A stretch of 64,000 bases of DNA from Fallopia convolvulus. Lineage: Eukaryota > Streptophyta > Magnoliopsida > Caryophyllales > Polygonaceae. Position numbers and translations under genes: made by a program. Within the stretch, counting starts at the first letter, position 1, and the number at the start of each line of letters is the position of its first letter. The stretch covers positions 41,014,707-41,078,706 of the forward strand of contig OZ024736.1 in NCBI GenBank assembly GCA_964016875.1, read 5' to 3'. The notes beneath the pieces were generated by a model. The model saw nothing but the letters and a program-made list of their open reading frames with translations, made no database searches and had not been told where the DNA came from. Below, piece after piece: positions 57,800 through 64,000 of the stretch.

Positions 57800-59480
57800 A
57801 AATTATTTGATTCTAAAAATAAAAAATTATTATACGTGACTGTGAGTATAATTTTTTTTATCTTTTATGTATCATTATATTTAAAAAAATATGCACATAC
57901 TTAATCCGAATCGTAGTCGTGCATACCACAATGGGTATAACTAGTAGAGAAATTTAACTCTTAAAAGTTAAAATGACTACCAAAAGCTTTGATTAATCAT
58001 ATTTGGAGCACCCGGAACCAAACAAATTCAAAGACAAATGTATAGGGTCGACATGCCTTGGGCTTCTCCCATGCTCTTGGGCTAATCACAGGTGTAGGCC
58101 CAAGGATAAAGTGGATCACAAAACGCCAGTCCAAGCTGTCCACATCGGTTCAAGCCGAATCGGATTAAACCAGGGTTGCTTAGCCCTCATTTTATTGACC
58201 CAATCCCAAGCCTAAATTTCCCTGTTGAACCCGGTTCCCATATTTAGACTTCTACCAATCATAGAAGGATTAAACTTACAACATTATCCTTTGAACCTAA
58301 TGAAAAAGCCGGAGAATTTTTTTAAAAATCTTCTTGTTTCAATGATGGCCGAGTTTGTGCAGTTTAACCACAAAAAGTAAAGTCCCTCCGTGGCTCCGTA
58401 CCCACCAAAACTAGTTGCCGAGTAATATCTACATAACACCTAAATTGACGGCTCACCACATTAATGCACACTGTTTTTAATCTTCATTGCGCCTTTTGTG
58501 GTTGTGTGCATGATTGTGCCAACAACATGAAATAAATTAAAATATATACGATACATATTCATGTTAGTTTAAAGAGGCGTGGGCCAATTTATTGGAGTGT
58601 AGTTAGGACTTATGAGGTTCATCCTATACAAAATATATATCCGGCTAGAATTTTGAAGCTGATCATACGCTAAATCCATAAATAATTTATATATTGACGT
58701 GTTTAAAATATAATGTTATGAGTGAGTTGATTCAACTATATGAGAGTTATTATAATCACATGATCGACAATGTGCAACTATATTAGCTTGTCTTGTGTAA
58801 AGCAAGTATGAGCTATATACCTGCACGTTATAAATTTTCAACTAGAAGGTGGGAGGAATTAATGCTAACCAGTTATACTTATGTCTAGTTGTCATTCAAC
58901 AATTTTAAGGGATGTGCGTGACTTAATAGAGTCCACAATTCAGTGAAGTAACTGATATATGTAGAGTCCAAAATCTCTCATGAATGTACGTAGTAAATAT
59001 TGTATTATTTGAATTTAGTACAAGCTAAGGCCGATGATTTATACTGTAGAAGACAATATTCATGATGAATACGAACCCGCCTACATTAGCTATAGTTTAA
59101 TTTGGTTTAAAAATATATGGCAAAGGAATATTTCTCCTCTTTTGTTAAATTTTTATTCACCTGATGATTTTCAATGAATTAATTCTTCCACCGTTAATTC
59201 CTATGATAGCTACATAAAAAAATACTATCAAAGTGCATGCATGGCATAAATTAATAATTGATAGCCAGGTACACTTTCAAGTTTCAACCAATTGTGTGTG
59301 TTTTTTTAGTTAAAAATTTACAATGGTGGGTGGTAGCTAAGCTAGCAACTTAGAGGCAGATCGAGGCTCATTAATTCACCAAGTCTTCAACCACACAAAT
59401 AAGAAGAAAAAAAAGGCAACTATTCTGACTACCCTAAACCCCTAACGAACTCGCATCGATCTTTAATTTAATTTAGTCTC
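57800..59480. other. Intergenic segment upstream of the GDSL gene
   Basis: GC-richer, non-coding-looking DNA at 58000-58250, otherwise AT-rich. I see no supported exon or element. Confidence 0.4.
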
Positions 59481-59490
59481 TATATATAAA
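59481..59490 (+). promoter_or_regulatory. TATA box of the GDSL gene
   Basis: TATATATAAA lies 53 bp before the ATG at 59543, so the leader would be short, about 25-30 nt. Confidence 0.65.
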
Positions 59491-59542
59491 AGTTACATGT
59501 TCCACATACATTCATAACATATTGTATAGAGAGCGTGCAACA

Positions 59543-61207
59543 ATGTTGACAACTCAATATATCAACATTCCTTGGTCTTCTAACACGCTCACATTCTTGT
59601 TGTCAGCCTTAGTAGTAGTGTTGGTAAGCTCTAGCACGGCGGCTGAGGCGGCGCGTGCATTTTTCGTGTTCGGAGACTCGCTCGTGGACAGCGGAAACAA
59701 CAACTACTTGGCCACCACCGCCAGAGCCGACTCCCCTCCTTATGGCATCGACTTCCCCACGCACCGCCCCACCGGCCGCTTCTCCAATGGCCTCAACATC
59801 GCTGATATTATCAGTATGTTTTTATCATTTAAGCATGTCTGTTTGACGTGATGTGTTGATTGGTTATAAGATACTTATTTGTGCTAATAATTAAGGCCTT
59901 AATTTTCTTTGACATATACACTATGGTTTTCTTATAATTAATGAGATCAGGCATGTTTTCCTAACTTGTACACGAAAAAGTGTACATATCGAATGCGTAT
60001 GATTTATGTGCCTAAAATTGCTCAATTGATATGGTGATGAACTTATTAACAAAGGTCAACAAATTGGGGCTTCGGAGGCTCCATTGCCCTACTTGAACCC
60101 GGAGCTGAACGGAGAGAAGCTGCTCATCGGTGCCAATTTCGCGTCTGCTGGGATCGGAGTGCTCGATGACACCGGAGTTCAATTTGTGAGTACACAAGTT
60201 TTGAGTACTAAAACAAGACTATATATGTATGTGCAATGTGTATGAACAAGTTTAATTTATCATGTTTGTACTCAATGCAGCTTAATATAATAAGAATCCG
60301 AAGGCAGTTTGAACTGTTTGAGGAGTACCAGAGCAGATTGGCGGAGTTAATCGGCGCAGATCAAGCGAAGCAACGCGTCAACGGAGGGCTCTATCTTATA
60401 GTACTAGGCGGTAACGACTTCGTTAACAACTACTTCTTGCCTTTCTCCATGAGACCACGTCAATATTCTCTCCCTGACTATGCTAAATACGTCGTATCCG
60501 AGTACGAGAAGGTCCTCACGGTACGTAGTATATAATCCCAATTAATCCATGTCTTTTATATGATAAGTTCGGATTCGCCTTTCAACATAGATATTTTGCC
60601 AATGTTTAATTTGTTCAATTCCTAACAGAGACTATACGAGTTGGGTGCGAGAAGGGTGATGGTGCCCGGAAGTGGACCGCTAGGGTGCGTCCCGTTCGAG
60701 CTGGCATCGAACGGGAACGGGGAGTGTGCCCAAGAGCCCCAACGAGCCGCCGCCATTTACAACCCCTTGCTAGTTCAGATGGTACAACAACTCAACCAGA
60801 AGCTAGGCTCTGACGTTTTCATTGCTGCCAATAGCGGCAAGATGCAAAAGGATTTCATTAGCGACCCCCAAGCTTTTGGTACTACTCATTTCATCATTAA
60901 TTGATTTCATACATATAATATTTTCTTCATTTACTCTTGCTAATTAATGTACCGTTTGAATTAATTTAAAACAGGATTTCAAACGGCTAAGGAAGCATGT
61001 TGCGGACAAGGTCCTAACAATGGGCTAGGACTTTGCAATCCGACCTCAAATTTATGCCCGGACAGGGACGCGTACGCGTTTTGGGATCCGTTTCATCCAA
61101 CGGAGAAGGCGAACCATATTATAGTCGAGCAGATGATAACGGCTTCGACCGAGTACATGTACCCTATGAACCTCAGCACTATCATGGCATTGGATTCTAG
61201 GGTTTAG
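59543..61207 (+). CDS. GDSL esterase/lipase, secreted (5 exons)
   Basis: GDSL esterases are SGNH hydrolases that act on ester bonds of lipids, cutin monomers or cell-wall acyl groups, usually outside the cell. Exons: 59543-59813, 60055-60185, 60281-60520, 60629-60878 and 60975-61207, totalling 1125 nt and 374 residues, the normal size and five-exon layout of the plant family. Residues 1-37 form a signal peptide with a hydrophobic core (LTFLLSALVVVLV). The SGNH blocks are all present: FVFGDSLVDSGNNNYL with nucleophile Ser46, ANFASAGIG (block II Gly123), GGNDFVNNY with Asn179, and DPFHPTEKAN with Asp335 and His338. All splice sites are GT-AG and in phase. A TATA box precedes the gene. There are no defects, so it should be an active enzyme, but the substrate cannot be told from sequence. 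Confidence 0.95.
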
Positions 61208-61747
61208 TTTGCAACCTAGCTAGCTTACCCTCCAAAACATGCTATAGAGAACATTGTGCCTCATCTATTTGGGCAACCCTCAATATGAGATTTATATGTA
61301 TTCATATGTTGCTAATACAACTTTGCATTATATTGATCTTGCTATTATTTATGACTATGTATTGTAATCTCTATATTCACCTATATATGATTTCTTTGTC
61401 AGTAAATATATACTTGTATTCTATGTTAAAAAACTTCATGTATTTAAAACTAACTAAAAACTCTTGATTTGGATTAATTCTTTCATCCTATAATTTATGT
61501 TATACAGAAGAAGATGAGGATGATTCATGAATTAACTATGTCATTTTGGTGCTGAAGAAAGCTGTTCTGTTTTCTTCAACAACTTAGCAGCTATCCATCT
61601 ACCAAAATTTATACACCGCACTACATCTAACAAGCACCAGCCATTGGCCCATTGCAGCCAGATGAATTGCATATTTGAATATTAATTAATTGGGCCGGTG
61701 CAGCCCACTATCCTGGATAAAATTCTTTCTAAACAAAATAGCATAAT
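61208..61747. other. Spacer between GDSL gene and copia-type element
   Basis: This holds the GDSL 3' untranslated region at its left end. Otherwise AT-rich with no feature recognised. Confidence 0.4.
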
Positions 61748-62070
61748 TGTAAGTTCTTATTATGAACAAGAGGCAACCGTATTACATTCCACACGGCACC
61801 CTTATATACATTACACACATAACTACTTAACCGTCTGACATTCTAACTATTTAACTGTCTGATGTCTGACATGACAATTACTAAACTGTCTTAACTGACT
61901 TAACTATCCTGTCATAGGACAGATACAACCAACATCTTATAGACTATATGTGGCAGAAGTATACTAACTAGTAAATAACATACTAACAGTCAGGCTTAAT
62001 ACTAACAATATACTTATGACAGAAATTTAAAACTTAATAACATATTCATAAACTAAGTTTAAATCTAACA
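61748..62070 (-). repeat. 3' LTR of the gag-only element
   Basis: 323 bp. On the minus strand it begins TGTTAGATTTAAAC and ends GAACTTACA. It lies next to the polypurine tract at 62071-62087. Confidence 0.92.
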
Positions 62071-62140
62071 TTTACCCCCTTAAACTTAGTTTAAATAACT
62101 TCATTCCAATTTCTTCTTTCAGAACAAGTCAGCCAACTAA

Positions 62141-63010
62141 TCAAACTTCGTTTTGATCCCCTGTTATGTGATTGAACAGACCTTCTTGATGATATTCTTC
62201 ATGCTTGATCATCAACAGAGCAGGCTCCTCTTCATATCCTTTCATTGCAAGATTCACCTCCTCATCTTTGTCCTTGGCATCACATTCAGACTTAAAGTGC
62301 CCCATGTTTCCACATGACCAACACTTAATCTTTCCCCTATCAAAACGCTTCTTAGGCTTTTGTTGCTCTTCATCACTTTGGGAATCTTTCTCATCCTTGG
62401 AAGCCTTGTCTTTTCCCTTCTTCTTCTCTCTTGCCTTCCATTCAGCCCGAGTTAGAAATGCACTTTCCAGATTTTTTCCTTCAAAATCTTGTATTCTTTC
62501 CTCATGAGCTTTTAAGGATCCAATAATCTCATCAATGTTATTTGTCTTAAGATCACAAAACTCTTCAATAGTACTTGTGATCTGGATAAATTTAGAAGAA
62601 GTGGATCTTAACAATTTTTTCACCACGGATTCTTCCTCTATTTTATATCCAAGACCCCTTAATTTACTTACATTGATATTCAACTTGCACGAGAACTCAT
62701 CAACAGACTCACTTTCTTTCATTCTGAGTCCTTCAAATTCCCTTAACAAGGTTTGAATCCTATCTTCTTTGATTCTCTCTTCCCCTTGATTCATCATCTG
62801 AATGGAATCCCACGCTTCTTTGGCACTTTTCTTGACTCCCAACTGCAGTAAGACATCTTCTGGAACGGATTGATAGAGGGCCGCCAGTGCCAGTTTATCT
62901 TTCTTGGCATCAAGGGGTGGCGTGCCTTCAATTGCCTCCCAAACCCCTTGAGCATTCAGAAAAACTTCCATCTTCATCGCCCAGACTACATAATTGCATT
63001 TTGAGAGCAT
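62141..63010 (-). CDS. Copia-type Gag polyprotein (UBN2 and CCHC zinc knuckle), N-terminus shifted
   Basis: Gag forms the virus-like particle and packages element RNA. The 289-residue open frame has the plant copia Gag core (YVVWAMKMEVFLNAQGVWEAIEG at residues 7-29, the UBN2-type helical region to about 175) and a Lys/Glu-rich linker. The zinc knuckle CWSCGNMGHFKSEC (CX2CX4HX4C) is at residues 230-243. It ends about 45 residues later, just before where protease would begin in a full element. Upstream, an ATG at 63102 opens a different frame covering about 30 codons of the expected Gag N-terminus; a small indel near 63011 separates the two frames. The ATG at 63010 is therefore either a secondary start or the gene is slightly broken. 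It lies within the element between 323-bp LTRs. Confidence 0.85.
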   Translation of the reverse strand: MLSKCNYVVWAMKMEVFLNAQGVWEAIEGTPPLDAKKDKLALAALYQSVPEDVLLQLGVKKSAKEAWDSIQMMNQGEERIKEDRIQTLLREFEGLRMKESESVDEFSCKLNINVSKLRGLGYKIEEESVVKKLLRSTSSKFIQITSTIEEFCDLKTNNIDEIIGSLKAHEERIQDFEGKNLESAFLTRAEWKAREKKKGKDKASKDEKDSQSDEEQQKPKKRFDRGKIKCWSCGNMGHFKSECDAKDKDEEVNLAMKGYEEEPALLMIKHEEYHQEGLFNHITGDQNEV

Positions 63011-63134
63011 GGATATTGGATGGACATAATTCTTTCTCCATTCATCCTTAAATCATTGAGAGCCCTAGTAACCTCTGCGTTTGTAGGATTGTTTCCACTC
63101 ATTCTGATCTTTTTTTGAACGCTCTGATACCAAT

Positions 63135-63457
63135 TGTAAATTCTTATTATGAACAAGAGGCAACCGTATTACATTCCACACGACACCCTTATATACATTA
63201 CACACATAACTACTTAACCGTCTGACATTCTAACTATTTAACTGTCTGACGTCTGACATGACAGTTACTAAACTGTCTTAACTGACTTAACTATCCTGTC
63301 ATAGGACAGATACAACCAACATCTTATAGACTATATGTGGCAGAAGTATACTAACTAGTAAATAACATACTAACAATCAGGCTTAATACTAACAATATAC
63401 TTATGACAGAAATTTAAAACTTAATAACATATTCATAAACTAAGTTTAAATCTAACA
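63135..63457 (-). repeat. 5' LTR of the gag-only element
   Basis: 323 bp, near-identical to 61748-62070. It is adjacent to the primer binding site at 63121-63132, which sets the minus orientation. Confidence 0.92.
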
Positions 63458-63780
63458 AACTCTATTAAGTGGGTAAGAAAAGTATTAAATGAAAATTTTC
63501 CAACAAATTTTGTATATTATCTTTTTCCAAATGGAGAACAAAATCCAATATTCTCTAAATTTTTTATACCCTAACTTCAACAGATTCTCCATTTTTAAGA
63601 ATCATATTTATATTAATATTATTTTTATTTATATGATGCTATCAAATCTAATTTAACCAATTGAAAAAATACATGATTACATATGCATTTAATGCATTCT
63701 CCGCTTATGTCAACCATCACATCCAAGGTAATTAAACAACTAGGCTTCCAAAAACCTTTTCTACTCCAGTATACTTGAGA
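63458..63780. other. AT-rich spacer
   Basis: No gene or repeat recognised between the copia-type element and the LINE fragment at the window edge. Confidence 0.4.
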
Positions 63781-64000
63781 TTGTGGATGATCGAGGTGTT
63801 GTACAAAATTCTACAATTCTGTTGTAATGTATTTCTATAACCCAAAAAAGTGGTGAAAAAGATGGTAGGCCTATTGAGAAGCCACTTGTTCTCCGGTGGC
63901 AATGAGGGGCGTAAAAATCCTATTGCTTGTAAGGAAGCATGTTACCCTAAAGAAGGAGGAGGGATAGGCTTGAAAGAGATTATGGCGTGGAACAAGGCAA
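63780..64000 (+). mobile_element. LINE reverse transcriptase fragment, cut by the window edge
   Basis: From about 63848 the plus frame reads PKKVVKKMVGLLRSHLFSGG, then ACYPKEEGGGIGLKEIMAWNKA, the thumb-to-zinc-binding junction typical of plant L1-type LINE ORF2. A stop or shift lies just upstream (near 63838), so the fragment is decayed. The rest lies outside the window. Confidence 0.7.

Larger units (their letters stand above)
61748..63457 (-). mobile_element. Gag-only, non-autonomous copia-type LTR retrotransposon (TR-GAG-like)
   Basis: Two 323-bp LTRs flank a 1064-bp interior that encodes only a copia-type Gag. The minus-strand primer binding site TGGTATCAGAGC (plus 63121-63132) is an exact complement of the initiator tRNA-Met 3' end, two bases from the 5' LTR. 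The polypurine tract AAGTTTAAGGGGGTAAA (plus 62071-62087) touches the 3' LTR. No protease, integrase or reverse transcriptase is encoded. I count about five substitutions between LTRs, so it is young. Flanking 5-mers (ATAAT and AACTC) do not match, so a target duplication is missing. The structure matches the TR-GAG class described in plants. Confidence 0.9.

Overview
This window looks like nuclear DNA of a flowering plant, and the gene content fits a eudicot. The genes have short exons and GT-AG introns, the AT-rich intergenic DNA is full of plant-type transposons (Ty1/copia, Ty3/gypsy, TRIM, L1-type LINE, SINE, MITEs), and every recognisable protein belongs to a land-plant family. A more precise placement (an asterid such as Lamiales) is only an impression. 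I see no rRNA, stand-alone tRNA, CRISPR, operon or organellar genes.

Five host genes look intact. They are a plastid-targeted Mpv17/PMP22 membrane protein (3762-6844, +, 7 exons), a single-exon VQ-motif regulator (7577-8218, -), the ribosome-biogenesis GTPase BMS1 (26269-33535, +, 18 exons, 1183 codons before the stop), a WAT1-related EamA transporter (47725-49780, +, 5 exons) and a secreted GDSL esterase/lipase (59543-61207, +, 5 exons). I rebuilt each multi-exon model by hand from splice sites, reading frame and family conservation, and all five frames close without a stop. The genes are independent transcription units. Mpv17 and VQ converge with 732 bp between their stop codons.

The rest is mostly mobile DNA. 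From 1 to 3.6 kb there is a Mutator-like MITE with a perfect 10-bp target duplication, inside a possible larger inverted-repeat element, followed by a 3-copy tandem repeat. At 8.7 kb there is a full SINE with a 19-bp duplication. From 9.04 to 14.37 kb lies a complete, fairly young LTR retrotransposon with no gag or pol; its interior carries two tandem arrays. From 14.9 to 21.0 kb there is rearranged Ty3/gypsy (Tekay/Del-like) debris with a 3-kb LTR, a decayed integrase and a 650-bp inverted LTR tail. A solo LTR follows at 21.6-22.8 kb and a 5'-truncated LINE at 24.3-25.9 kb. Between BMS1 and WAT1 lie a hAT-like MITE, a 410-bp TRIM, another MITE, a 2.3-kb element set between (AT)n tracts, and old LTR pieces. 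After WAT1 come a solo gypsy LTR (51.1-53.1 kb), a 666-bp hAT derivative and a second LINE fragment (56.2-57.8 kb, -). After the GDSL gene there is a gag-only copia-type element with 323-bp LTRs (61.7-63.5 kb). A third LINE fragment runs off the right edge.

The observations most worth following are an AT-AC (U12-type) intron in BMS1, the two-tier 44/51-bp array with higher-order structure inside the coding-less LTR element, the gag-only element that lacks a target duplication, and the inverted gypsy arms. I ran no database search or alignment program; identities are by eye.
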